From assembly GCA_013695005.1 (NCBI GenBank), contig JACDBJ010000403.1:1-5465 (forward strand): 5,465 bases of DNA. Direction: 5' to 3'. Below are positions 1 through 5,465 of the stretch, in pieces. Position 1 is the stretch's first letter; every line of letters begins with the position of its first letter. The translations under genes were made by a program, and so were the position numbers. This DNA is from Pseudonocardiales bacterium. GTDB taxonomy: Bacteria > Actinomycetota > Actinomycetes > Mycobacteriales > Pseudonocardiaceae. Under the pieces are notes generated by a model. That model was not told the origin of the DNA. It worked only from the letters and a program-made list of their open reading frames with translations, and searched no databases.

Positions 1-40
<40 letters not shown>

Positions 41-47
41 TGTCGTC

Positions 48-641
48 CTAGGGACGCCAGCCAGCGAGGTTGGCCCGTACCGCCTTGGAGAAGGCCTGAC
101 CCGGGTCGGGCGCTCCGGGCGGCAGGAAGCCGCGCATCTCCAGCGAGACAAGACCGTGCACCATCGCCCACAGGGACATTGCGATGACCGACGGTTCCTC
201 GGCCCGCAGCGCGCCGGCGTCGATCGCGCGGCGGACCATCCGCAGCAGCGGCTCGAAGGTGCCGGCCGCGCGGGCGAGCGAGCCGGGGTCCATGGTGATG
301 TCGGCCCGGATGGTGCCGAACATGACCTCGTAAAAGTGCGGGTCGTCCAGCGCGCTGGCCCGGTACGCGATGCCGAGCTGGACCAGGTCCTCGAACGGTT
401 CGTCGCTGGGTGTGACCGTGGCCAGGTGGGTTCCGAAGCGGTGGAACGCCTCGTCGAACAGGGCCGTGAGCAGGGCGGGCTTGCCGCCGAACAGCGAGTA
501 CACCGCCGTGGTGGACGTGCCGACGTCGGTGGCGAGCTGACGCAGGCTCAGGGCGCGCAGGCCTTTCGCCGACAGCGTGTGACCAGCCCGCTCGAGCAGC
601 CGCACCCGCAGCGCGTCGTCGTGGACCTTCGGCCGTGGCAC
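48..641 (-). CDS. TetR-family transcriptional regulator with WHG-type C-terminal domain
   Basis: A 197-aa one-component repressor, the usual TetR size. Residues 8-60 form the DNA-binding domain: a helix with LLERAG, then the helix-turn-helix around residues 31-50 (LSLRQLATDVGTSTTAVYSL), followed by the typical FGGKPALLTALFDEAF. The C-terminal part carries LWAMVHGLVSLEMRGF (residues 157-172), the tryptophan/His-Gly signature of the TetR_C_33/WHG ligand domain. The ligand is unknown. I chose the GTG start at 641 because the protein then begins PRPKVHDDALR, a normal TetR N-terminus, and a leaderless-type -10 lies at the right distance. The frame stays open upstream to an ATG at 692 (giving MPGRPRG) and further to 878, but the extra residues look non-coding and would cover the palindrome. 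It is divergent from the ligase operon, so it probably represses that operon and itself (inference). Confidence 0.9.
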   Translation of the reverse strand: MPRPKVHDDALRVRLLERAGHTLSAKGLRALSLRQLATDVGTSTTAVYSLFGGKPALLTALFDEAFHRFGTHLATVTPSDEPFEDLVQLGIAYRASALDDPHFYEVMFGTIRADITMDPGSLARAAGTFEPLLRMVRRAIDAGALRAEEPSVIAMSLWAMVHGLVSLEMRGFLPPGAPDPGQAFSKAVRANLAGWRP

Positions 642-653
642 GTGCGGAGGGTA
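641..653 (-). promoter_or_regulatory. Possible leaderless promoter (-10 element) of the TetR gene
   Basis: Read on the minus strand, TACCCT (653 to 648) fits the actinobacterial TANNNT -10 pattern. It is followed by exactly six bases and then the GTG start at 641. That is the layout of leaderless genes, where transcription begins at the first base of the start codon. It also fits the absence of a Shine-Dalgarno sequence before this GTG; the upstream bases are C-rich. The corresponding -35 position (676 to 671, GAGGTT) is poor, so the call rests on spacing only. Confidence 0.4.
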
Positions 654-663
654 GCGCAACGCT

Positions 664-673
664 GTTCTAGAAC
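664..673. promoter_or_regulatory. Perfect palindrome GTTCTAGAAC, candidate TetR operator
   Basis: GTTCTAGAAC is a perfect 10-bp inverted repeat with an AT-rich centre in otherwise very GC-rich DNA. It lies 23 bases upstream of the regulator's GTG, within the -35/spacer region of the proposed promoter. TetR-family proteins commonly bind short palindromes in the divergent intergenic region, so this is the best candidate for the autoregulatory operator. It is about 130 bp upstream of the ligase start and could control the divergent operon too. The symmetry does not extend beyond the 10 bp. Confidence 0.5.
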
Positions 674-772
674 CTCTCGGACGTCCGGGCATGACCAGTC
701 GCTGGCCGCGCCGATCATTGGTACGCCTGAGTAGTTCCCCCTTCCGAGGTGAGGTAGGGGCACGCATCCGAA

Positions 773-789
773 TGCCGATCGGCTCGGCA
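773..789. promoter_or_regulatory. Imperfect 8-1-8 palindrome before the operon's first gene
   Basis: TGCCGATCGGCTCGGCA has arms of eight bases around a central G with seven of eight pairs matching. A perfect 10-bp palindrome, GCCGATCGGC, sits inside its left part (774-783). Its right end touches the AAGG that serves as ribosome binding site for the ligase. It could be a second operator or a leader hairpin that affects ribosome access. GC-rich palindromes also arise by chance, so the call is tentative. Confidence 0.25.
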
Positions 790-792
790 AGG
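789..792 (+). promoter_or_regulatory. Ribosome binding site deciding the ligase start
   Basis: AAGG at 789-792 lies nine bases before the ATG at 802 and supports that codon as the start. The alternative ATG at 772 has only a GTAGGGG eleven bases upstream, and the ATG at 691 has no purine-rich site. The translation between 691 and 801 looks non-coding. Confidence 0.5.
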
Positions 793-801
793 CTGTGCGT
801 C

Positions 802-2391
802 ATGGAGATCACGACATCGGCCCAGCGCCGTTCCCCGCGACTGGACAGGCTCACCCCGCGAGAGCGCTGGCGGCGCATCCGGCTGCGGACCTACGGTGGC
901 GCGCTCACCGGCGTTTACGGGCTCACGAACCTCCATCCGGCCGTCTGGAAGTACGTGGTGCGCACCTACCGGCCGTCCTTCGACGCGATTGCCCGCCGGC
1001 ACGCCCGGCTGAGCTGCGCGCACGCCGCCGTCGACGTGCCGGCCTACCGCGACCTGGTGCGTCTCGCCGGCGTCACCAGCCACCGCCGGCTCACCGACTT
1101 CCCTGAGACGACCAAGGACAACTACGTCACCGTCTACGACGAGACGAGCCGCTGCCGGCACGGGGAGCTCGACCTGGTCGGCACCGTGGTGGACGAGTCG
1201 GCAGGCTCCTCGGGGCGTCCGTTCAACTGGGTGCGCGGCCGCCGCGAGCTGGAGACGGTGTACCGCAACGCCTCCTGCTACACCGAGCTGGTCTTTCCCT
1301 CCCGGCGGCCGTTCGCGATCAACGCGTTTTCGATGGGTGCCTGGGCCACCGGGACCGCCACCGGCACCGCGATGGCTCGTATCGCCATGGTCAAGAACAC
1401 CGGCCCGGATGTCGACAAGATCGTCGACACGTTGACCCACTTCGGCCCCGGCTTCGACTACGTCGTCTCGGCCTACCCGCCGTTCCTCAAGCACCTGCGC
1501 GACCGACTGGACGCGATCGGCTTCCCGTGGGAGCGCTACCGGATCCGGGGCATGGTCGGCGGCGAACCCATGACCGAGGCGCTGCGTGACTACCTGCAGG
1601 AGCGGTTCGAGGAGGTGCGCTCCGGCTACGGCGCCAGCGATCTGTCGATCGGCATCGGGGCGGAGACGGGCTTCACCGTGTGGCTGCGCAGGCAGCTGAT
1701 GACCGACGTCGAGCTGCGCCGCGACCTGCTGGGCGCCGACGAACAACGGCTGCCGATGATCTTCCAATACAATCCGCTGGAGACGTTTCTCGAGGTCAAC
1801 GGGCGCGGCGAGCTGCTGTGCACGGTCAACAGCCGCCACGTCCTTCAGCCCAAGCTGCGCTACAACGTCGGCGACGAGGCGCGGCTGGCTGCGCTGCCCG
1901 ACGTGCGGAAACTGATCCGCCGCGACCCGCAGCGGTGGGACGCGTGCGTGCAGGCCACGGCTGACGAGCGGATGAGCCTGCCGCTGCTGTTCCTGTTCGG
2001 CCGCCGGGACAGCACCATCTCCTACATGGGGGCCAACATCTACCCCCAAGACGTGGAGTACGGGCTCTACGCGGACAACCCGGTCGCCGCGGACATCGAG
2101 CGGTTCTGCCTCACGATCGAGGAGCAGGCCGACCTCGAGCCGCGCCCGGTGGTCAACATCGAGCTGCGGGCCGGCGCCACCCTGGATGACGACGGCCGCG
2201 CCCGGCTGGCAGAGCTTTGCCGGCAGGGCGTGCTGCGCCACCTCGCCCGGGTGTCGCGGGACTTCGCCCAGTCGCTCGCGGAGGACCCCACAGCGGCCGA
2301 CCTGCGGGTGCGGGTCGTCGAGTCCGGCGGCGGGCCGTTCGGCACCGCCAACCAGAAGCTGAAGAACACCTACCTGGTGAGGCAGCCATGA
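802..2391 (+). CDS. PaaK/CapK-like adenylate-forming ligase (phenylacetate-CoA ligase / F390 synthetase family)
   Basis: A 529-aa cytoplasmic enzyme of the ANL superfamily, expected to activate a carboxylic acid with ATP to an acyl-adenylate and then pass the acyl group to CoA or another acceptor. Visible motifs in order: the phosphate-binding loop DESAGSSGRPF at residues 131-141; SGYGASD (274-280), equivalent to the A5 motif; YNVGDEARL (354-362) with ribose-binding Asp358; FGRRDSTISYMGANIYPQDVE (399-419), the hinge and GxNIxPxxVE signature of the PaaK branch; and C-terminal TANQKLKN with Lys519/Lys521 where the catalytic lysine would lie. The P-loop has Arg139 where canonical ANL enzymes have Lys. 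The N-terminal 60 residues are basic and precede the part I can assign. The substrate cannot be read from sequence; true phenylacetate-CoA ligases are about 430-440 aa, so this is a longer, divergent relative. It is the first gene of the operon, and its stop overlaps the next start (ATGA, 2388-2391). Confidence 0.9.
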   Translation: MEITTSAQRRSPRLDRLTPRERWRRIRLRTYGGALTGVYGLTNLHPAVWKYVVRTYRPSFDAIARRHARLSCAHAAVDVPAYRDLVRLAGVTSHRRLTDFPETTKDNYVTVYDETSRCRHGELDLVGTVVDESAGSSGRPFNWVRGRRELETVYRNASCYTELVFPSRRPFAINAFSMGAWATGTATGTAMARIAMVKNTGPDVDKIVDTLTHFGPGFDYVVSAYPPFLKHLRDRLDAIGFPWERYRIRGMVGGEPMTEALRDYLQERFEEVRSGYGASDLSIGIGAETGFTVWLRRQLMTDVELRRDLLGADEQRLPMIFQYNPLETFLEVNGRGELLCTVNSRHVLQPKLRYNVGDEARLAALPDVRKLIRRDPQRWDACVQATADERMSLPLLFLFGRRDSTISYMGANIYPQDVEYGLYADNPVAADIERFCLTIEEQADLEPRPVVNIELRAGATLDDDGRARLAELCRQGVLRHLARVSRDFAQSLAEDPTAADLRVRVVESGGGPFGTANQKLKNTYLVRQP

Positions 2392-2831
2392 GGACCACCG
2401 ACTTCAGCGCCGCCCCCAAGCAGGCGCAGGCCACCGCGATGTTCATCGGAGCCACCCGCTACCGGGGGCTGCGCTCGATCGTCACGCTGACCCGCACCTG
2501 GTTCCGGCTGGTCCGCGATCTCAAGCGGATGCGTGGCTACTGCTGGCACAAGGTCTACTGGGAGCTCCCGTTCACGCTGGGCACGATGGCGTTCTTCACC
2601 GACCGCGACGCCATGCTCGCCTTCGCCCGCAGCCGGCACCACCGCGCGCTGATGCAATGGGTGTGCGACGGCACTCGCAACGCCAACGGCGGCTGGATCC
2701 GGCTGTACTCGGCCGAAGCCGGCGGCTATGCCAACGGCGTGTGGCGGGCGGAGGAGAACGTCATGCAGCACATCGAGACGTTCACCCCGCTGTCCCGCGA
2801 GCAGGCCGGCCCGCCGGTGGTGCGGCGGTGA
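2388..2831 (+). CDS. Small DUF4188/ABM-like alpha/beta-barrel protein, function unknown
   Basis: A 147-aa soluble protein with no signal peptide or membrane segment. The start is clear: GGTGAGG at 2375-2381 lies six bases before the ATG, and that ATG overlaps the ligase stop. The pattern from about residue 22 onward recalls small dimeric alpha/beta-barrel proteins (DUF4188 or antibiotic-biosynthesis-monooxygenase-like). It starts with RYRGLRS, followed by a basic helix, HKVYWELPFTLGTMAFFTD, then DAMLAFARSRHHRALMQWV, and finally a strand-rich end with GGWIRLYSAEAGGYANGVWRAEE. His-His around residues 84-85 and several Trp/Tyr residues could line a pocket, but I see no defined catalytic or haem motif. 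The fold assignment comes from memory of family patterns and is only moderately sure. Its place between an acyl-activating enzyme and an acyltransferase suggests a tailoring or substrate-handling role (inference). Its stop overlaps the next start by GTGA (2828-2831). Confidence 0.8.
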   Translation: MRTTDFSAAPKQAQATAMFIGATRYRGLRSIVTLTRTWFRLVRDLKRMRGYCWHKVYWELPFTLGTMAFFTDRDAMLAFARSRHHRALMQWVCDGTRNANGGWIRLYSAEAGGYANGVWRAEENVMQHIETFTPLSREQAGPPVVRR

Positions 2832-3928
2832 GGCTCGAGCCGGTGCGCGGCGGTCGGGCGCTGCGCGAGTTCCTCGCGCTGACCGACCGGATCTACGGCC
2901 GCAACCGCCGCTTCGTGCCGCCGCTGCACTCCGCTGTGCGGGCCTGGCAGGCCGATCCTGCTGTCCAGCTGTACGTGCTGCGGGACGGCGGCCAGGTGGT
3001 GGCCCGTACCACGCTGCACACCGACGACGCGTTCGACGCGAAGGTCGGCCGGCGCGTGCAGCTGTTCGGACTCACCGAGTTCGTCGACGACGACGCGGTG
3101 GTTGACGCGCTGTTCGAGGGGATCAGCGCGGCCGGGCGGCGAGCCGGACGGGACGAGGTGTTCGGCCCGGTCTCGCTGCTGCCCAACCAGTCGGGCGGTG
3201 TGATCACCGCTGGATTCGGCGAACGCGGCTTCGTGGACAGCGCCTGGAACCACCCCTATTACCCGGGCGCGTACGAGCGGCGTGGCTTCGCACCGCGGTT
3301 CTGCTCGGACACCTGGATCTGCCCTGACCTGCAGTCCGACACCCGCGACGTCGCCGAGGTCTTCTGCTTCGACGACGCCAGGTTGGCCGCCGAGCGGCTG
3401 GAGATCCACCGCGGCGACCGGCGCCGGCTGGGCCAGCAGCTACCGATCCTGCGCGAGATGCTCAACGCCAGCTTCGGCGAGCTCGGCTACTACACCGAGG
3501 TCTCCGCCGAGCAGCTCCGCCGGGCGACCGACGGGCTGGCGTATCTGCTCGACGAGCGCCTGATGCTCTACCTGACCAAGGCCGGCCGGCCGATCGCGTT
3601 CGTGCTCTGCGTTCCGGACGTCTCGGCGTTCCTCTCGGCCACCGCCGGCGACCTGCATCCCGGCAACCAGCTGCGGCTGCTCGCCACCCGCAGCCGCTAC
3701 CGCAAGGACGCGGTGCTGATCATCAAGGGCGTGGTGCCGGACGAGCAGGGCAACGGCTACGCCCGGCTGTTGTCCCGCGAGCTGCTGCGCAACCTGCGTG
3801 CCGGCGGGTACCACACCCTGCGCAGCACGTGGGTGGAGCGCACCAACCCGGCATCGACCGCGCAGTACCAAGCCATGGGCGGGCGGCCGCTGCACGGCTA
3901 CACGTTCTACGCCAAGGACCTCGCATGA
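2828..3928 (+). CDS. GNAT-superfamily acyltransferase-like protein (YghO-like, ~370 aa)
   Basis: A 366-aa protein starting at GTG 2828, which overlaps the preceding stop (GTGA) and has a GGTGG seven bases upstream. The frame is open further upstream, but that stretch is out-of-frame reading of the previous gene. The N-terminal half has the pattern of long GNAT-like proteins related to E. coli YghO: IYGRNRRFVPPL (residues 22-33), an FGLTEFVDDDAVVDALF block (80-96), EVFGPVSLLPNQSGGVITAGF (110-130) and NHPYYPGAYERRGF (141-154). The C-terminal half contains the acyl-CoA pyrophosphate-binding region, IIKGVVPDEQGNGYARLL (298-315), a variant of the GNAT Q/RxxGxG/A motif, then RSTWVERTNPAST (332-344) and GGRPLHGYTFYAKDL. 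It is therefore likely to transfer an acyl group from a CoA thioester to an amine; donor and acceptor are unknown. Downstream of a possible acyl-CoA-forming ligase, it could use that enzyme's product (inference). The nitroreductase start overlaps its stop (ATGA, 3925-3928). Confidence 0.85.
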   Translation: MRLEPVRGGRALREFLALTDRIYGRNRRFVPPLHSAVRAWQADPAVQLYVLRDGGQVVARTTLHTDDAFDAKVGRRVQLFGLTEFVDDDAVVDALFEGISAAGRRAGRDEVFGPVSLLPNQSGGVITAGFGERGFVDSAWNHPYYPGAYERRGFAPRFCSDTWICPDLQSDTRDVAEVFCFDDARLAAERLEIHRGDRRRLGQQLPILREMLNASFGELGYYTEVSAEQLRRATDGLAYLLDERLMLYLTKAGRPIAFVLCVPDVSAFLSATAGDLHPGNQLRLLATRSRYRKDAVLIIKGVVPDEQGNGYARLLSRELLRNLRAGGYHTLRSTWVERTNPASTAQYQAMGGRPLHGYTFYAKDLA

Positions 3929-4896
3929 ACCTGGATGTGACCGCCGTGCGCCGCCTGGAGCCCGACTTCTGGCGGGCGCCGAGCGCACACAACACCCAGC
4001 CGTGGGTGCTGCGCTACATCGCGAACGGGGTGGATGTGGGCTGGGACCCGGCCCACGCGCTGCCCGCGGCCGACCCCACCGGGCGGGACCTGCGGCTGTC
4101 GCTGGGCGCCTTCGTCGAGACGTGCCTCATCGTGGCCGCGGATGCCGGGCTGGCGGTGGAGTACGTGTCCGACCACGACGAGCGAGCGCGGCGGGTAGGG
4201 CGCCTGATCGGCACGACACGGCCGTACGGCTCACCGTTCGACGCCGCTGCGGTACGGGCCAGGTCAACCAACCGTGGCGAGTACCTGCCCGGCGTTGTCC
4301 CCGACGACCTGCTGGTCCGGATCGATGCGCTGGCCGGTGAGGTGAACGGGTGGGTGGCGGCGCTGCCGAGCCGCGGGCTGGTCGAACCCCTCGCCGCGGC
4401 CGACCGGCACCTGTTCGGCGATGCTGCGGTCTCGGCAGAGCTGGCGGACTGGCTGCGGCTGACGCCGCGTCATCCGCGCTACCGCGTCGACGGCCTCACC
4501 GACCGGGCTCTCGCACTGAGCAGGGCTCAGGCGCTGGGACTCCGGGTCGCGCTGCGGGCGCTGCCTACGCTGCGGCGGGCAGGGTTGCCCCGGCTGCTCG
4601 CCGCGTCGTCACGTAGCACGCTGGGCTACGACGGCTGCGTGCTCGTGCTGGTAGCTCCGGCCGGCTGTGGGCCAGCGGGCGACGTGGAGTTCGGCCGGGT
4701 GCTCATGCGGATCTGGCTCACCCTGTCCGAGCTCGGTCTGGCGTGCCACCCGGTCAGCCAGCTCATCGACTGCGCCACGACCAGGGCACGGCTGGCCGAG
4801 CGGCTCGGCGTCGCCGATCCGGCCCGGCTGCTGCACGCGGCTCGGGTCGGCCGTCCAGCCGGACCATCGGCCCGCTCTGCGCGGCGGGTGCAGTGA
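3925..4896 (+). CDS. Acg-type FMN-binding nitroreductase-family oxidoreductase
   Basis: A 323-aa protein of the nitroreductase superfamily, close in length and pattern to the actinobacterial Acg family. The diagnostic N-terminal FMN-binding motif APSAHNTQPW is at residues 18-27. It is followed by DPTGRDLRLSLGAFVETCLI (50-69), RSTNRGEY (113-120), a second flavin-site block GLACHPVSQLID (271-282) and the terminal ARVGRP (306-311). Nitroreductase relatives reduce nitro groups, quinones or enones, or oxidise ring systems in natural-product assembly; some Acg proteins may instead sequester flavin. The reaction here is unknown. The start is well supported: AAGGA at 3914-3918 stands six bases before the ATG, which overlaps the GNAT stop. 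The C-terminus ends at SARSARRVQ, a few residues short of the PRSPRLPxDE-type tail that I recall in relatives. It is the last gene of the operon; a hairpin lies ten bases downstream. Confidence 0.9.
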   Translation: MNLDVTAVRRLEPDFWRAPSAHNTQPWVLRYIANGVDVGWDPAHALPAADPTGRDLRLSLGAFVETCLIVAADAGLAVEYVSDHDERARRVGRLIGTTRPYGSPFDAAAVRARSTNRGEYLPGVVPDDLLVRIDALAGEVNGWVAALPSRGLVEPLAAADRHLFGDAAVSAELADWLRLTPRHPRYRVDGLTDRALALSRAQALGLRVALRALPTLRRAGLPRLLAASSRSTLGYDGCVLVLVAPAGCGPAGDVEFGRVLMRIWLTLSELGLACHPVSQLIDCATTRARLAERLGVADPARLLHAARVGRPAGPSARSARRVQ

Positions 4897-4905
4897 CGTC
4901 TAGCA

Positions 4906-4924
4906 CCGGCGCCGCTCCCGCCGG
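4906..4924 (+). terminator. Possible terminator hairpin after the four-gene operon
   Basis: CCGGCG (4906-4911) pairs with CGCCGG (4919-4924) across a seven-base loop, giving a six-bp all-GC stem that starts ten bases after the nitroreductase stop. No T-tract follows, which is common for actinobacterial terminators but weakens the call. It lies in the 68-bp gap between convergent genes, where a terminator for either strand would be expected. Confidence 0.35.
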
Positions 4925-4964
4925 GCGATCACGTCGGGTAGCACGCGCGCGATGTGGTGAGGCA

Positions 4965-5162
4965 TCACGGCATGACGGTCGGCAGCCGCACGACGAAGCG
5001 GACGCCACGATGGATGCAGCCTCGGACGTGGCTGCCGTCGGATGGCCGCTCGGGCCCGCAGGTGCACGGTGGCGGCCACGGTGGAGTGGTGTGGGAGCCA
5101 GCCTTCGGGGATGGTGATTGTTCCGGTGTCGTTGCATCTGTCGGATTGGACGGCGAGGTCAT
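4965..5162 (-). CDS. Small Cys/His-containing hypothetical protein
   Basis: A 65-aa protein that I do not recognise. The start is supported in two ways: its ATG (5162-5160) overlaps the stop of the upstream minus-strand gene as ATGA, and a GAAGGGG sequence lies roughly ten bases before it. The N-terminal 30 residues are rich in Ser, Thr and Pro and look disordered. They lead into PPWPPPCTCG, and a compact Cys/His group follows: Cys33, Cys35, His45, Cys49 and His51, spaced CxC-x9-H-x3-C-x-H. This could bind a metal ion (inference). The last residues, RGVRFVVRLP, look like a beta-strand. There is no signal peptide or membrane segment. The frame is open back to 5258, but those residues overlap the neighbour and look non-coding. 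Confidence 0.65.
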   Translation of the reverse strand: MTSPSNPTDATTPEQSPSPKAGSHTTPPWPPPCTCGPERPSDGSHVRGCIHRGVRFVVRLPTVMP

Positions 5163-5452
5163 GTCGCGTCGGCCCCTTCGTGCCTGGTCAACCTGAACCT
5201 GGCGAGGTGATGACGCGCCCATACCTCGCCGAAATAGGCAAGTGTCCGGGCGCTCCACTCGCCGGAAATGGGCTGGGCCTTCCAGAGCGGTACCGACTGC
5301 TCGACGGTCCCGTGGCTGATGTCCACCCGTGCTGTGCCCTCGGGCCAGGTGAACACGAAATGCGCGTACATGTACTTCCAGGCCGATTCAACGCCTTGTG
5401 TGGTTGATCGCACCGGCCCCTCCGACGGATAGGGGCACCGGTAGACGGTCAT
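5159..5452 (-). CDS. Hypothetical protein, possibly 5'-truncated by the window edge
   Basis: A 97-aa reading frame from ATG 5452, with no family I recognise. It begins TVYRCPYPSEGPV and has an aromatic-rich middle (AWKYMYAHFVFTWPEGTARVDI, roughly residues 24-45) that looks like beta-strands. It ends in a helical, His/Arg-rich segment (ARTLAYFGEVWARHHLARF). No convincing Shine-Dalgarno lies before this ATG, and the frame continues without a stop through four more codons (NGKK) to the window edge. The Met may therefore be internal and the true gene longer. Support for it being real: believable protein composition, and a 4-base ATGA overlap with the next small gene. The opposite-strand frames here have low-complexity, shadow-like translations. 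Local GC is lower than in the four-gene operon. Confidence 0.6.
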   Translation of the reverse strand: MTVYRCPYPSEGPVRSTTQGVESAWKYMYAHFVFTWPEGTARVDISHGTVEQSVPLWKAQPISGEWSARTLAYFGEVWARHHLARFRLTRHEGADAT

Positions 5453-5465
5453 CTTCTTGCCGTTG

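Noticed and set aside
156..734. Plus-strand reading frame of 192 codons opposite the TetR gene
   Set aside because: The translation is rich in Arg, Gly, Gln and Ala without domains, and it fully overlaps the convincing TetR gene on the other strand.
691..801. Ligase start at ATG 691 or ATG 772
   Set aside because: There is no ribosome binding site before 691 and only a poor one before 772. The intervening translation looks non-coding, and AAGG at 789-792 favours the ATG at 802.
642..878. N-terminal extension of the TetR protein from upstream ATG codons
   Set aside because: The extra residues have no TetR similarity, would run into the ligase coding sequence on the other strand, and would place the palindrome inside the gene. 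The GTG at 641 gives a normal TetR N-terminus.
715..2241. Long minus-strand reading frame of 508 codons opposite the ligase gene
   Set aside because: It is the antisense mirror of a high-GC gene. Its translation is a low-complexity mix of Arg, Ala, Gly, Val and His with no motif, while the plus strand shows clear ANL-family motifs.
3440..3988. Minus-strand reading frame of 182 codons opposite the GNAT gene
   Set aside because: It is an antisense shadow with low-complexity composition that overlaps two recognisable plus-strand genes and their junction.
5152..5217. Near-repeat of 17 bases (5152-5168 and 5201-5217, 15 matches)
   Set aside because: Both copies start with GGCGAGGT and are 49 bases apart, but they lie inside coding sequence, no third copy was seen, and chance similarity is likely in GC-rich DNA.
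5042..5407. Plus-strand reading frame of 121 codons at the right end
   Set aside because: It overlaps both small minus-strand genes, which are better supported by their ATGA overlap and protein composition. Its own translation has no recognisable features.

Overview
The window is very GC-rich DNA whose main genes have strongly G/C-biased third codon positions, ATGA/GTGA stop-start overlaps, a probable leaderless GTG-started regulator and an Acg-type flavoprotein. Together these point to a high-GC actinomycete; the genus cannot be told from the sequence. The first 38 bases are an unbroken run of G, which is almost certainly a sequencing or assembly artefact at a contig edge.

Layout. (1) 48-641, minus: a TetR-family repressor with a C-terminal WHG-type ligand domain. 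(2) 642-801: a divergent control region with a perfect 10-bp palindrome (GTTCTAGAAC) just upstream of the regulator, a possible leaderless promoter for the regulator, and an imperfect palindrome just before the ribosome binding site of the opposite operon. (3) 802-4896, plus: a tight four-gene operon. It encodes a PaaK/CapK/F390-synthetase-like adenylate-forming ligase, a 147-aa protein resembling small dimeric alpha/beta-barrel (DUF4188/ABM-like) proteins, a 366-aa GNAT-superfamily acyltransferase-like protein, and an Acg-type FMN nitroreductase-like oxidoreductase. Each junction is a 4-base overlap of start and stop codons, so the four proteins are probably translationally coupled. (4) 4897-4964: a short convergent intergenic gap with a 6-bp hairpin. 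(5) 4965 to the right edge, minus: two small unrecognised genes that also overlap by ATGA, in a stretch of visibly lower GC.

How it may work (inference). The ligase would activate a carboxylic acid as an acyl-adenylate, the GNAT protein could move an acyl group to an amine, and the flavoprotein plus the small barrel protein could carry out redox or tailoring steps. The divergent TetR protein would sense a substrate or product and repress the operon. This resembles a compact small-molecule biosynthesis or modification cassette. I do not recognise it as a characterised pathway. No carrier protein, transporter, tRNA, rRNA, CRISPR array or transposase is visible.
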